Part shown: piece after piece, positions 8,525 to 17,744 of the stretch | Position numbering within the stretch: the first letter of the stretch is position 1 | Layout of the letters: each line of letters opens with the position of its first letter | From: Terriglobia bacterium | GTDB lineage: Bacteria; Acidobacteriota; Terriglobia; Acidiferrales; UBA7541 | Direction: 5' to 3' | Length of the DNA stretch: 64,000 nt | Assembly (NCBI GenBank): GCA_020073605.1 | Contig: JAIQEW010000013.1 | Coordinates: 1 to 64,000 of the forward strand | The notes under the pieces: model-generated | Told to the model about the DNA's origin: nothing | Database searches by the model: none | Seen by the model: the letters and a program-made list of their open reading frames with translations, nothing else | Program-made: the position numbers and the translations under genes

Positions 8525-10978
8525 ATGTTTGTATTCGACTCGAAGCTGTCCACGGCGGTCGAGAGTCTGACCGCAGGCCGCGACACGCCCCCGCCCGCTC
8601 CATCAGGTCCTCTCTCCGCCGAGTTGCTGGCGAAGATGCATCGCTACTGGCAAGCGGCGAACTATCTGACCGTTGGACAGATCTATCTGCAAGAGAACCC
8701 GCTGCTCCGGGAGGAGCTTCGGCCGGAGCACATCAAGCCGCGCCTGCTCGGGCACTGGGGCACATCGCCGGGGCTGAGTTTCATCTACGTCCATCTGAAC
8801 CGTCTCATCAACGAAAAAGACGCGGAGATGCTCTACATCGCCGGGCCGGGGCACGGTGGTCCGGCATTGAATGCGAATGCCTACCTGGAGGGAACGTACT
8901 CCAGTGTCCGGCCGGAGATCACCGAGGACGCCGCCGGGATGCGCCTCTTTTTCCGCGAGTTCTCAATGCCCGGAGGCGTCCCCAGCCATTGCGGGCCGCA
9001 CGTGCCAAACTCAATCCACGAGGGCGGCGAGCTCGGTTACGCGCTTCTGCATGCGTTCGGCGCGGCGTTCGACAATCCCGACCTTATCGTGGCGTGCGTG
9101 ATCGGGGACGGAGAAGCGGAGACATGCCCCCTTGAGGGAAGCTGGAAAGGAAACCGTTTCTTGAATCCGGTAACCGATGGAGCGGTGCTGCCGATCCTGC
9201 ACTTGAACGGCTACAAGATTTCTGGTCCCACGGTGGAGGCGAGGACAAGCGACGAAGAGATCGGGAAGCTCTACGAGGGCCGCGGTTACAAGGCCTATTT
9301 CGTGGAGGGAGACGACCCGCCCCGGATCCATCAGGAATTCGCGCGCGTGCTGGACCAGTGCTACGACGAAATCCGCGAGATTCAGAAAGGCGCCCGGGAG
9401 CGCGGATTCTCGCACCGGCCGTGCTGGCCGATGATCGTCCTGCGCACGCCCAAGGGATGGACCGGCCCGAAGGAAGTGGACGGACTGCCGGTCGAGGGCA
9501 CGTTTCGGGCGCATCAAGTCCCCGTTGCAGGGGTGCGCGAAAATCCCGACCATCTGCGTCTGCTGGAATCGTGGCTGAAAAGTTACAAGCCCGAGGAACT
9601 GTTTGACGCAAGCGGGCGCTTCGTCAGCGAGCTGCGGGAATTGGCCCCGGCGGGAAATCGCCGGATGGGGGCAACCCCGCATGCCAACGGAGGGCGGCTG
9701 CTCACGCCGCTGGCGCTCCCGAATTTCGTGGATTACGCCCTGGAGGTGCCGGCGCCGGGCCGCGTGATGGCCGAGGCGCCGCGAAAGCCCGGAGAATTTC
9801 TGCGCGACATCATCGCGCGGAACCCCAAGACGTTCCGCTTCTTCTGCCCGGATGAGACAAATTCAAACCGTTTGAACGCGATGTTCGAGGTCACGGACCG
9901 GTGCAGCGTCGGCGAAACGGTTTCCATCGACGATCACGTGAGCGCACGCGGGCGCGTGGTGGAAGTTTTAAGCGAGCATTGCTGCCAGGGCTGGCTCGAG
10001 GGCTACCTGCTGACGGGCAGGCACGGTCTCTGGGCGTCGTACGAAGCGTTCGCGCAGGTGGTCGATTCGATGCTGACGCAGCATGCCAAGTGGCTCGAGG
10101 AAAGCGAAAGGCTGCCGTGGCGAAAGCCGCTCGCTTCACTCAACGTATTTCTCACCAGCCACGCCTGGCGGAACGACCACAACGGCTTCAGCCATCAGGC
10201 GCCTGGTTTCGTGGACAACGCGCTGGCCCGCCGGAGCGCGGTGATACGCATTTACTATCCGCCGGATGCCAATTGCCTGCTCAGCACGATGGACCACTGC
10301 TTGCGCAGCCGGAATTACGTCAACATCATCACGTGCGGCAAGCAGGAGCAGCTTCAATGGCTCACGATGGAGCAAGCGATCGCGCACTGCTCGCGGGGAG
10401 CGTCCACCTGGGAATTCGCCAGCAACGATGGAGGCAATCCGGATATCGTGCTCGCGTGCGTCGGGGATGTGCCCACTCTCGAGACGATCGCGGCTTCGTG
10501 GCTGCTGCAGAAGTACGTTCCGGAAATCAAGGTTCGGGTGGTGAATATCGTGGACCTGGCTGTTCTCATGAGCGCCGAAGAGCATCCGCACGGGATGGAC
10601 AATCTCTCGTTCTGCGAACTCTTCACTGAATCGGCGCCCGTGCTGTTCGCCCACCACGGATACCGGTGGAGCATCCACAGCATGATCCATGGGCGTCCCA
10701 ACGAGGCGCGCTTTCACGTGCGAGGGTTTATCGATGAAGGAAGCACCACCACTCCGTTCGACATGGTCGTGAGAAACAAGATCAGCCGGCTGCACCTCGC
10801 GCTGGATGCGTTGAAATATGTCCCCCGGCTTCGCTCGAAGTCGACGGATGTAACCGAGTTGCTCCGGCGCAAGCTCTTCGACCACAACGCCTATATTCGA
10901 GAGCACTTCGAGGACATGCCTGAGATCGCGCAATGGCGGTGGACCGACGATTTTCCAGGGCCCCGGGACGCCGCCTAG
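8525..10978 (+). CDS. xfp: Xylulose-5-phosphate/fructose-6-phosphate phosphoketolase
   Basis: Thiamine-diphosphate enzyme that splits xylulose-5-P or fructose-6-P with phosphate to give acetyl phosphate plus glyceraldehyde-3-P or erythrose-4-P. It has 817 residues, the normal phosphoketolase length. Diagnostic stretches are GPGHGGPALNANAYLEG, FSMPGGVPSHCGPH, the ThDP motif GDGEAETCPLEGSW with NGYKISGPT after it, TNSNRLNAMFE, and NDHNGFSHQAPGFVDN. The pair with ackA gives a route from sugar phosphate to acetate plus ATP without redox steps. A hairpin (11000-11016) follows the stop codon. Confidence 0.96.
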   Translation: MFVFDSKLSTAVESLTAGRDTPPPAPSGPLSAELLAKMHRYWQAANYLTVGQIYLQENPLLREELRPEHIKPRLLGHWGTSPGLSFIYVHLNRLINEKDAEMLYIAGPGHGGPALNANAYLEGTYSSVRPEITEDAAGMRLFFREFSMPGGVPSHCGPHVPNSIHEGGELGYALLHAFGAAFDNPDLIVACVIGDGEAETCPLEGSWKGNRFLNPVTDGAVLPILHLNGYKISGPTVEARTSDEEIGKLYEGRGYKAYFVEGDDPPRIHQEFARVLDQCYDEIREIQKGARERGFSHRPCWPMIVLRTPKGWTGPKEVDGLPVEGTFRAHQVPVAGVRENPDHLRLLESWLKSYKPEELFDASGRFVSELRELAPAGNRRMGATPHANGGRLLTPLALPNFVDYALEVPAPGRVMAEAPRKPGEFLRDIIARNPKTFRFFCPDETNSNRLNAMFEVTDRCSVGETVSIDDHVSARGRVVEVLSEHCCQGWLEGYLLTGRHGLWASYEAFAQVVDSMLTQHAKWLEESERLPWRKPLASLNVFLTSHAWRNDHNGFSHQAPGFVDNALARRSAVIRIYYPPDANCLLSTMDHCLRSRNYVNIITCGKQEQLQWLTMEQAIAHCSRGASTWEFASNDGGNPDIVLACVGDVPTLETIAASWLLQKYVPEIKVRVVNIVDLAVLMSAEEHPHGMDNLSFCELFTESAPVLFAHHGYRWSIHSMIHGRPNEARFHVRGFIDEGSTTTPFDMVVRNKISRLHLALDALKYVPRLRSKSTDVTELLRRKLFDHNAYIREHFEDMPEIAQWRWTDDFPGPRDAA

Positions 10979-10999
10979 CTACAGTCAGCCTGCCCCCAA

Positions 11000-11016
11000 T
11001 ACCGGGTCGCCCGGTA
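11000..11016 (+). terminator. Hairpin after xfp
   Basis: TACCGGG-TCG-CCCGGTA is a perfect 7 bp stem with a 3-base loop, 22 bp after the xfp stop codon. There is no clear T-run after it, so it may slow decay or terminate only weakly. Confidence 0.4.
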
Positions 11017-11094
11017 CTACGAGTTTCCTACCGGCTTATCACGGCCAACCCGCCCGATTCCCCGCTCAAGATGGCCTGGTAGGCCTCTCCCCGT

Positions 11095-11130
11095 GTGACA
11101 AGTACCACGTAGGAAAGTGACGCGGGTCAC
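11095..11130 (+). promoter_or_regulatory. Tandem CRP-type operator upstream of usp operon
   Basis: Two palindromes of form GTGA-N6-TCAC. Site 1 is GTGACAAGTACCAC (11095-11108, one mismatch), preceded by T to give TGTGA. Site 2 is GTGACGCGGGTCAC (11117-11130, perfect). The starts are 22 bp apart. The element ends 47 bp before the ATG of the first universal stress gene. No strong -10 hexamer is obvious. The same two-site layout occurs at 16868, 22748 and 31513. Confidence 0.75.
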
Positions 11131-11177
11131 AGTCAGGAGCCGCGCCGATGGTCCACCATGCACTGCGGAGGTGGGAA

Positions 11178-12068
11178 ATGAGAACCGCCAAAGCAGGGGC
11201 GCGCATCACGCTAAAAACCATCCTATTTGCTACGGACTTTTCCCCCGCTGCCAACAGCGCCCTGCCCTATGCGACGGACCTCGCCTCGCGATTCGGGGCC
11301 AAGCTGGTCGTGGTCCACGCGAAGGAGCCGCCAAACTACGCGCTTCCTCCCGACGCGTGGCGGACTCCCGATGACGCCAGCGAAGCCGGGATTCAAGAGT
11401 TGAAGACATCGCTTGCGAAGTCATCCCCGAAAATCGAAAGCGAGTTTCGAATCGGCGAAGGCCGGGCATGGCAGGTTATCGAAGCGGTGGTTGAGCAGGG
11501 CGATATCGATCTCATTGTCGCGGGCACAAGAGGGCGAACCGGAGCCGGAAGGCTTCTGCTGGGATCGCAGGCGGAGGAAATCGTTCGCCGCGCCTCGCGG
11601 CCGGTCTTGACCGTGGGGCCGCGCTCGCAAGCCCAGGGGGCGCGAGACGGCAAATTGACGAATGTCCTCTACGCGACGGACTTCAGTCCGGAAGCGCTGG
11701 CGGCGGCTCCTTATGCCATATCGTTCGCCGAAGAGCACGAGGCGCAACTGACGCTCGTTCACATCATCGAGAAGCCGCGGGTGGGCGAACTGGTGCAGCC
11801 GGGAGAACTGGTGTCGTCCTCGGCGCATCTTCTGCGCGATCTTGTACCGGAAGAAGCCAAGTTTTGGTGCGAGCCGCAATGCGTGGTTGAAGAGGGAGAA
11901 CCGGCCGAAAAGATTCTGGAGATTGCCGGACGCGTGGGCGCGAGCCTGATTGTGCTCGGCGTGCGCAAACCTCTGGGGATTCCAGGGGCTGCAACGCATC
12001 TGCCGATCGCGACCGTGCACAAAGTGATCTCGCAGGCCGCGTGCCCGGTGCTGACTGTACGGCGTTAA
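11178..12068 (+). CDS. Universal stress protein, two UspA domains
   Basis: About 296 residues with two UspA-type domains (about 15-155 and 165-295). The first ends with the ATP-binding signature G-x2-G-x9-G-S (GTRGRTGAGRLLLGS). The second ends with GVRKPLGIPGAATHL and lacks the glycine pattern, so it probably does not bind ATP in the standard way. Start 11178 is chosen because GGAGGTGGGAA directly precedes it; the ATG at 11148 lacks such a site. It is the first gene after the tandem CRP-type operator and is followed by a paralogue (12136) and an acyl-CoA synthetase gene on the same strand. Confidence 0.92.
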   Translation: MRTAKAGARITLKTILFATDFSPAANSALPYATDLASRFGAKLVVVHAKEPPNYALPPDAWRTPDDASEAGIQELKTSLAKSSPKIESEFRIGEGRAWQVIEAVVEQGDIDLIVAGTRGRTGAGRLLLGSQAEEIVRRASRPVLTVGPRSQAQGARDGKLTNVLYATDFSPEALAAAPYAISFAEEHEAQLTLVHIIEKPRVGELVQPGELVSSSAHLLRDLVPEEAKFWCEPQCVVEEGEPAEKILEIAGRVGASLIVLGVRKPLGIPGAATHLPIATVHKVISQAACPVLTVRR

Positions 12069-12135
12069 TTTCTTGCGGGCCTTGCGCCCAGTGCGACCGA
12101 TGGCGCGGCACCGCACACATCATGAGGGGTGAGTC

Positions 12136-13035
12136 ATGGGAATCACCGAAGCAGGCACACGAATCACGTTGAAAAACATTCTCTACCTGACGGACTTTTC
12201 AGAGCCATCCGAAGCCGCGCTGCCGTTTGCCGCGGCGATTGCCCGCGAGTATGAGGCCAAAGTGCATGCCTATCACGTCCTGATTCCGGCGGTGTACGCC
12301 TACACGACGCCTGAGCTGGCCACGGCCGGCGTGGAGGTTCAGGAGGAAAAAGCGGAAGCCGACATGGAGCGGGTGAAAGCGCAATTGTCGGGCCTGTCCA
12401 GCAACACGATCGTGGAGCGCGGAGTCGCCATCTGGCCGTCGCTCGAGCGAGCCATCGGGGAGTACGCGATCGACTTGATCGTATTGGGAACTCATGGGCG
12501 AACCGGCGCGCAGAAGCTGCTGCTGGGTTCGGTAGCCGAGGAGGTCTTCCGGCGATCTCACGTTCCGGTGCTCACGATCGGTCCATGGGCGCGCGGGGGC
12601 GTACACAAGGGAGCGAAATTCCACCGCGTGCTTTTTGCGACCGACTTCACGAATGAATCCATGGCCGCCGCGCCCTATGCGATTTCGATGGCGCAGGAGA
12701 ATCAGGCCCGGCTCATCGTGCTGCACGTGATGAAACAGCCGGAGACCGGCACGCCCAAGAAAGCCATTGAAGACGCCGAATCGAGCGCCATGTTCCAGCT
12801 CCACGAGATCGTGCCGCCAAGCGCCGAACTCTGGTGCCGGCCGGAGGGGATCGTGCAATACGGCGATGCGGCCGACAAGATTCTCGAAATCGCGAAGGCG
12901 CAGGGAGCGGACCTGATCGTTCTCGGGGTGCGCGACGCGAGGGGCCATATCGGCGCCGCCACGCACCTGGAGCGGACGACGGCCCACAGGGTGGTCGCAC
13001 ACGCCCCCTGCCCGGTCCTGACCGTGCGGGGCTGA
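12136..13035 (+). CDS. Universal stress protein, two UspA domains
   Basis: Paralogue of the preceding gene: 299 residues, two UspA domains. Domain 1 has an intact ATP signature (GTHGRTGAQKLLLGS) and domain 2 has the same degenerate form as its neighbour (GVRDARGHIGAATHL). Both proteins start their first domain with the shared pattern AGxRITLKxIL, so they arose by duplication of the whole two-domain gene. GAGGGGTGAGTC precedes the ATG. The 67 bp gap contains no operator copy, so it is probably read from the promoter at 11095-11130. Confidence 0.92.
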   Translation: MGITEAGTRITLKNILYLTDFSEPSEAALPFAAAIAREYEAKVHAYHVLIPAVYAYTTPELATAGVEVQEEKAEADMERVKAQLSGLSSNTIVERGVAIWPSLERAIGEYAIDLIVLGTHGRTGAQKLLLGSVAEEVFRRSHVPVLTIGPWARGGVHKGAKFHRVLFATDFTNESMAAAPYAISMAQENQARLIVLHVMKQPETGTPKKAIEDAESSAMFQLHEIVPPSAELWCRPEGIVQYGDAADKILEIAKAQGADLIVLGVRDARGHIGAATHLERTTAHRVVAHAPCPVLTVRG

Positions 13036-13091
13036 TGCGGCGAGTGTAAGCGGGACTTGAAAAATGCCTCGCTCCTGCCGATAGTGTGAGC

Positions 13092-15842
13092 ATGAGCCGG
13101 GAGGCACCCCCGCCGGACGTGCAGGCCCGCCCGCGTTACATCCGCGGAGTCGGTCCACGAACTCTCAGTGCATTCTTCCAGCCGCGCTCCGTGGCCGTCA
13201 TCGGAGCCACGGAACGCGAAGGCACCGTAGGCCGCACGACCTTCGCAAACCTCATCAACTCCCCTTTCCGCGGGAACGTCTATCCGGTCAATCCAAAGCA
13301 TCCCGTCGTTCTCGGGCACGCCTCGCACGCCACGATCGGCCAGGTGCCTGGGAAGGTCGATCTCGCGATCATCGTGACGCCGGCGGCGACTGTGCCGGGC
13401 ATCGTCGGCGAATGCATCGATGCGGGCGTGAAAGCGGCGGTCGTCATTTCCGCGGGATTCCGGGAGCTTGGCGCCGAAGGCCAGGCGCTCGAACGCAAAA
13501 TATCGGAACAGCTTGAGCACAACCGATTGCGGCTGATCGGTCCCAACTGCTTGGGGATCATGAACCCGCTGATCGGCCTGAATGCGACATTTGCCCAGAC
13601 GATCGCGCGACAGGGAAACGTGGCGTTCCTGAGCCAGAGCGGAGCGCTGCTGACCGCGATCCTGGACTGGAGCCTGCGCGAGAAGGTCGGCTTCAGCTCG
13701 TTCGTTTCGACCGGCTCAATGCTCGACGTCGGCTGGGGCGACCTGATCGATTACTTCGGCTCGGACCCCGAGACGCACAGCATTTTGATCTACATGGAAT
13801 CGATCGGTGATGCGCGCTCGTTCATGTCCGCGGCGCGCGCCGTGGCGATGACAAAGCCCATCATCTTGATCAAGGCGGGGCGATCGGAGGCGGCGTCGAA
13901 GGCGGCAGCGTCGCACACCGGCGCGTTGACCGGGAGCGACGAGGTATTCGACGCGGCCTTGCGCCGGTGCGGCGTCCTCCGCGTGCAGAGCATCTCCGAA
14001 GTCTTCGACATGGCCGAGGTCCTGAGCAAACAGCCGCGCCCGCGCGGACCGCGGCTCATGATTCTGACCAACGCCGGAGGCCCGGCGGTGCTCGCGACCG
14101 ACGCTCTGATCGCGTGTGGCGGAGAGCTTGCGACACTCTCCGAAGAGTCGCGTCGCGGCTTCGACAATCTTCTGCCGCCGCATTGGAGCCATGGAAATCC
14201 GGTCGACATTCTGGGGGATGCCGATCCCGAGCGGTATGCGCGCGCCCTCGAAATCGCGATTCAGGATCCCGGGAGTGACGGCCTGCTCGCGATCCTGGCA
14301 CCGCAAGGCATGACGGACCCGGCCAGCGTGGCGGAACGCCTGAGCCATTACGCCAAAGGGCACGGCAAGCCCGTATTGGCAAGCTGGATGGGCGCGACGG
14401 CGATTGAAAAAGGCCGGGCGATCTTGAACGCCGCCGGGATTCCGACATTCGACTATCCGGACACGGCCGTGCGGGCGTTCGAGTACATGTGGCAGTACAC
14501 CTACCATCTTCGGGGGCTCTACGAGACACCCGCCATTGCGGACGATCCAGCCGTAGCGCAGGAACGGGCACGCAAGGCCCGAGAAATGCTTGCTTCGATT
14601 TCCGCCCAGGGGCGCACGATTCTCACGGAGCTCGAATCGAAGCAGATTCTTTCTCTCTACGACATTCCCACGACGCCAACGAAGCTCGCAAGGAGCGCCG
14701 AAGAGGCGGTCGCGGCTGCGCGCGAAATCGGATTCCCTGTCGTTTTGAAGCTCCACTCTTACAAGATCACGCACAAGACCGATGTCGGCGGGGTGAAGCT
14801 CGATCTCCAAACTCCCGATGCGGTGCGCGAAGCGTACGGAGCTATCGAATCCGCGGTAACGGCGAAAGCCGGCACGGAGAGTTTTCAGGGCGTAACCGTG
14901 CAACCGATGGTGCGGTTCGATGGATACGAACTGATTCTCGGGAGCAGCGTCGATCCCGAGTTCGGTCCCGTGCTGCTCTTCGGCTCCGGCGGACAGCTCG
15001 TGGAGGTGTACCGCGACCGGGCGCTTGGCTTGCCGCCGCTTAATACCACGCTCGCGCAGCGACTGATGGAGCAGACGAAAATATACAAGGCGCTGCAAGG
15101 CGTTCGAGGGCGGAAGCCTGTGGATTTGCAGCGCCTGGAAAGTCTGCTGGTCCGTTTCAGCTACATTCCCGTCGAATTGCCGCGAATCAAGGAAATCGAC
15201 ATCAATCCGATTCTTGCTTCGCCCGATGGATTGCTGGCTCTCGACGCCCGGATCGTGTTGTTCGATCAGGCCCTGGCGGACAGTGCCCTGCCTCGGGCGG
15301 CAATCCGGCCGTATCCCGCGCAGTATGTTTCGCACTGGCAGATGGAGAATGGTCCCGGGATATTGATCCGGCCGATTCGGCCCGAGGACGAGCCGCTGCT
15401 CGCACGCCTCCACGAATCGCTTTCGGATCAGACGGTCTATCTTCGCTACTTCCACATGGAGAACTTGAGTTCACGCGTCGCGCACGAGCGCCTGCTGCGA
15501 AAATGCTTTATCGATTACGACCGCGAAATGGCCCTGGTAGCCGAGGGGACGGATGCAGCGACAGGCGCGCGAGAAATACTGGCTGTCGGGCGGCTGACCC
15601 GCGATCGCAACGTTCGCCGGGGCGAACTGGCCGTGCTTGTGGCGGACCGCGTGCAACATCGCGGGTTGGGAACGGAACTGGTGCGGCGCCTGATCGATGT
15701 GGCGCGCGACGAGAAATTCGAATCCATCGTCGCCCACATTCTTCCCGATAACGCCGGCATGCGGGGGCTGGCAAACCGTTTCGGCTTCGTCGTGCAAACG
15801 AGCGCCGATCCGGAGGAAATCACTGCGGTTCTCAGGCTTTGA
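13092..15842 (+). CDS. ADP-forming acyl-CoA synthetase fused to GNAT acetyltransferase
   Basis: About 916 residues. Order of domains: CoA-binding Rossmann domain (about 25-120, [16 protein letters not shown]), succinyl-CoA-ligase-like domain (about 150-460), ATP-grasp domain (about 490-720, FPVVLKLHS and KTDVGGVKL), and a C-terminal GNAT domain (about 750-910, [11 protein letters not shown] then [12 protein letters not shown] for acetyl-CoA). The motif [11 protein letters not shown] near residue 275 keeps the His that carries phosphate in active ADP-forming enzymes. In many Pat-type lysine acetyltransferases the ligase half is thought to be inactive, so this copy could both make ATP from acetyl-CoA and acetylate proteins. 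GTG at 13086 is an alternative start. It is probably the last gene of the usp operon. Confidence 0.88.
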   Translation: MSREAPPPDVQARPRYIRGVGPRTLSAFFQPRSVAVIGATEREGTVGRTTFANLINSPFRGNVYPVNPKHPVVLGHASHATIGQVPGKVDLAIIVTPAATVPGIVGECIDAGVKAAVVISAGFRELGAEGQALERKISEQLEHNRLRLIGPNCLGIMNPLIGLNATFAQTIARQGNVAFLSQSGALLTAILDWSLREKVGFSSFVSTGSMLDVGWGDLIDYFGSDPETHSILIYMESIGDARSFMSAARAVAMTKPIILIKAGRSEAASKAAASHTGALTGSDEVFDAALRRCGVLRVQSISEVFDMAEVLSKQPRPRGPRLMILTNAGGPAVLATDALIACGGELATLSEESRRGFDNLLPPHWSHGNPVDILGDADPERYARALEIAIQDPGSDGLLAILAPQGMTDPASVAERLSHYAKGHGKPVLASWMGATAIEKGRAILNAAGIPTFDYPDTAVRAFEYMWQYTYHLRGLYETPAIADDPAVAQERARKAREMLASISAQGRTILTELESKQILSLYDIPTTPTKLARSAEEAVAAAREIGFPVVLKLHSYKITHKTDVGGVKLDLQTPDAVREAYGAIESAVTAKAGTESFQGVTVQPMVRFDGYELILGSSVDPEFGPVLLFGSGGQLVEVYRDRALGLPPLNTTLAQRLMEQTKIYKALQGVRGRKPVDLQRLESLLVRFSYIPVELPRIKEIDINPILASPDGLLALDARIVLFDQALADSALPRAAIRPYPAQYVSHWQMENGPGILIRPIRPEDEPLLARLHESLSDQTVYLRYFHMENLSSRVAHERLLRKCFIDYDREMALVAEGTDAATGAREILAVGRLTRDRNVRRGELAVLVADRVQHRGLGTELVRRLIDVARDEKFESIVAHILPDNAGMRGLANRFGFVVQTSADPEEITAVLRL

Positions 15843-15923
15843 CGCGCGGACGCCTCGCTCGGGACGTCTCTCGAATTCCGAGCGAACATGGCGGTTCAGT
15901 TCAGCTGATGTGAGGAAACAGAT

Positions 15924-16433
15924 TTACGCGGGACCGGATTCGACTTGCCCGCCGTAGGCGGGGGCGAGCCGGGTGGCTTTCGGAACGCGAATCTGCAAGA
16001 CATGCCCTCTCAGAACCGATTCGATCTTGGTCGCGTCAACCGCGGTCGGAAGATTCACGGTTCGAAAGATCTCCGGCAGCGGTCCCTTCTTCGCGCGTAT
16101 CTTGCCGTGCTCGTCCTGATTCGATCCGAAGCCGCAAAGGACCAACCGATGCGGCTCGGCCACAATTTCGATGCCGCGCCGGACGTCGAACCCCACCAAG
16201 TCCACCGCCACTTCAACTCCATGCTGGGTCTCCAGCACGCCGCAGGATAGCGGCCTGACAATCTCCGACTCGGCAAGGGTCCAATCCTGTTGCTCCTGGC
16301 CCGCGCTACCGCCGCGGGCTTCGAAAATTTGAAAGGCTCGCTGGGACACGGCTTCCCGCATCCTCTGGTCCACTCTCGCAGGGTCGCTATTGGGAACGAT
16401 CTTGATGTGCGCCCCGGCCACGTTTTCGCTCAT
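15924..16433 (-). CDS. DUF2934-Hsp20 fusion small heat-shock-like protein
   Basis: 169 residues. Residues about 22-60 match a DUF2934-like segment (VSQRAFQIFEARGG then DWTLAESEIV). Residues about 70-160 resemble an alpha-crystallin fold (VEVAVDLVGF, FRTVNLPTAVDATKIES, LRGHVLQIRVPK). It should act as a cytoplasmic ATP-independent holdase. It is less canonical than the paralogue at 22925: the usual G-x-L-x-I/V C-terminal motif is only approximated by GHVLQIRVP. It lies 101 bp after the zinc-ribbon gene (16535-16693) on the same strand and could be read with it. Confidence 0.75.
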   Translation of the reverse strand: MSENVAGAHIKIVPNSDPARVDQRMREAVSQRAFQIFEARGGSAGQEQQDWTLAESEIVRPLSCGVLETQHGVEVAVDLVGFDVRRGIEIVAEPHRLVLCGFGSNQDEHGKIRAKKGPLPEIFRTVNLPTAVDATKIESVLRGHVLQIRVPKATRLAPAYGGQVESGPA

Positions 16434-16534
16434 ATTCGTGTCCCCTCCCTTTCCGCGCCGTCAGTGCGCGGTTTGTATCCGGGTCCGCCGCGCCGCGCAG
16501 GTCTTGGTCCTGAGTCCGGCCTCTGAAATGCAGG

Positions 16535-16693
16535 TTACGCCTTTCCCTTGTCTTCCCACTTCTTCTTGTTCATCGCCTCGGCACGCACCTTGTCGGAGCA
16601 TGCCTCGCAAATATAGCTCTCCGATTCCTTGCCACAAATGTGGCACAGCTGCTTGCCTTCCTTCTGTGCCGTGTTGGTCTTCGTGGTCGACAT
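16535..16693 (-). CDS. Small zinc-ribbon protein
   Basis: 52-residue protein with CxxC-x8-CxxC (Cys17, 20, 29, 32; CHICGKESESYICEACSD), a compact treble-clef or ribbon metal site, followed by a Lys-rich tail (NKKKWEDKGK). The ATG at 16693 has GGAGAAG upstream; the longer frame up to 16777 has no such support. The 260 bp upstream of the gene holds the tandem CRP-type operator (16868-16903), which may serve both directions. Function is unknown; a nucleic-acid or chaperone adaptor role would be a guess. Confidence 0.75.
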   Translation of the reverse strand: MSTTKTNTAQKEGKQLCHICGKESESYICEACSDKVRAEAMNKKKWEDKGKA

Positions 16694-16867
16694 AAGCGCT
16701 TCTCCTTCAGGCACGGCAAACGCGGCGCGGACGTGCCTACGCCTGCGTTTCGCTTGCCACGCCTTCGTAATCCTCAACCATTAGAACACTCTTCGCGTCC
16801 AGCTCACCGTTCCTGCCAACCCGCCTGTTTCCCTCATAAAGAATCGGCCAAATCCGATCTAATCACA

Positions 16868-16903
16868 GTGATAATCATTACGGAGACTTGTGACACAGAT
16901 CAC
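16868..16903. promoter_or_regulatory. Tandem CRP-type operator in divergent promoter region
   Basis: Site 1 GTGATAATCATTAC (16868-16881, one mismatch) and site 2 GTGACACAGATCAC (16890-16903, perfect, in context TGTGA), starts 22 bp apart. A TAATCT hexamer at 16928-16933 lies about 34 bp centre-to-centre after the perfect site, close to the spacing of a class II CRP promoter. The plus-strand gene begins at 16954; the minus-strand zinc-ribbon gene begins at 16693. Confidence 0.8.
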
Positions 16904-16953
16904 TGTGCCAAATTGCAACCCGGGGCCTAATCTACGCTGAGGGACCCTAAGAA

Positions 16954-17370
16954 ATGGCTCAAGACGACCGAAACCTCGTCGATGTTCTCAAGGGCGAACT
17001 CAAGTTCTTGAAGGAGGGCGGTTATCGAAGGGCTTCGGGGTCTTCCTGGCGGCCCCAGTTCGTGTTCGAGGATTCCCCTTCGTGCCTGAACCAGAACCTG
17101 AGTACAGATCGGCGCCCATGCTTGGAGTGCGTGCTGATGCAGCTGGTCCCGGAGGATCGCCGCGAGGAACAAGCGCCATGCAGGCACATCCGGCTAAGCG
17201 AGAGCGGCGAGACACTTGATTCGCTGTATCGCACGGCGACCCGGGAAGATATCGAAGCCATTGTGGGCAAATGGCTCATGGCCAAAATACAGGAACTCGA
17301 ACAACAGCCGGTCGAGAAGTCCCGGCTTTCCAAGACTCCGGCAACCAAGTCCGGGGAACGCCACATCTGA
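16954..17370 (+). CDS. Unknown cytoplasmic protein with four-Cys motif
   Basis: 138 residues, no signal peptide or membrane segment. Cysteines at 44, 56, 59 and 76 (SCLN, PCLECV, PCRHI) form C-x11-C-x2-C-x16-C, which could hold zinc or an iron-sulfur cluster. The C-terminal part is helical and charged (EAIVGKWLMAKIQELEQQ). I do not recognise the family. It starts 51 bp after the tandem CRP-type operator, so it is one of the closest predicted regulon targets. The gene at 17401 follows 30 bp later and also has a four-Cys motif. Confidence 0.7.
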   Translation: MAQDDRNLVDVLKGELKFLKEGGYRRASGSSWRPQFVFEDSPSCLNQNLSTDRRPCLECVLMQLVPEDRREEQAPCRHIRLSESGETLDSLYRTATREDIEAIVGKWLMAKIQELEQQPVEKSRLSKTPATKSGERHI

Positions 17371-17400
17371 TGTGATGTTCCCGGCTGAGGGACGGGACGC

Positions 17401-17655
17401 ATGATCTTCGAGTGCGCCAATCCAGACTGCTCGGCGGTGTTCGACCATCGCAACGGAGTCCTCCTGCGATTTCCCAAGCGCGCCTCCGACGGGCAAAACC
17501 CCGCTAGCACACCCGCCGTCCAGCATTTCTGGCTCTGCGCGGTGTGCTCGCAGACGTTTGTCTTGGAGTACAAGGATGATCAGGGCGTGGTCCTGAGTCT
17601 CCGCTGGGAAAAGCCGCCGCTTGCCAAGCAGCGCCGCGTTATCGCAGCAGCCTGA
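17401..17655 (+). CDS. Small zinc-ribbon-like protein
   Basis: 84 residues with Cys5 and Cys10 (CANPDC) and Cys46 and Cys49 (CAVC), a split zinc-ribbon pattern of the kind used for protein or nucleic-acid contact. No signal peptide. It is co-directional with and 30 bp downstream of the four-Cys protein at 16954 and most likely in the same operon. A hairpin (17657-17681) follows immediately. Function unknown. Confidence 0.7.
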   Translation: MIFECANPDCSAVFDHRNGVLLRFPKRASDGQNPASTPAVQHFWLCAVCSQTFVLEYKDDQGVVLSLRWEKPPLAKQRRVIAAA

Positions 17656-17656
17656 G

Positions 17657-17681
17657 ACCAGGCACGGCCCTGCCACCTGGT
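17657..17681. terminator. Hairpin between convergent genes
   Basis: ACCAGG (17657-17662) pairs with CCTGGT (17676-17681) around a GC-rich loop, between two convergent genes (stops at 17655 and 17745). No T-run is visible, so bidirectional termination is only a possibility. Confidence 0.3.
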
Positions 17682-17744
17682 ATTTCCTCCACCGATTTAT
17701 CCAGAATCCTTGCCGATGGAAACCAAGCCCGGAGATCGCGAATC

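Noticed and set aside
16630-16660. TGGCAC...TTGC resembling a sigma-54 promoter
   Set aside because: The gap is one base too long and it lies inside the zinc-ribbon gene, so it is unlikely to act as a promoter for the local activator.
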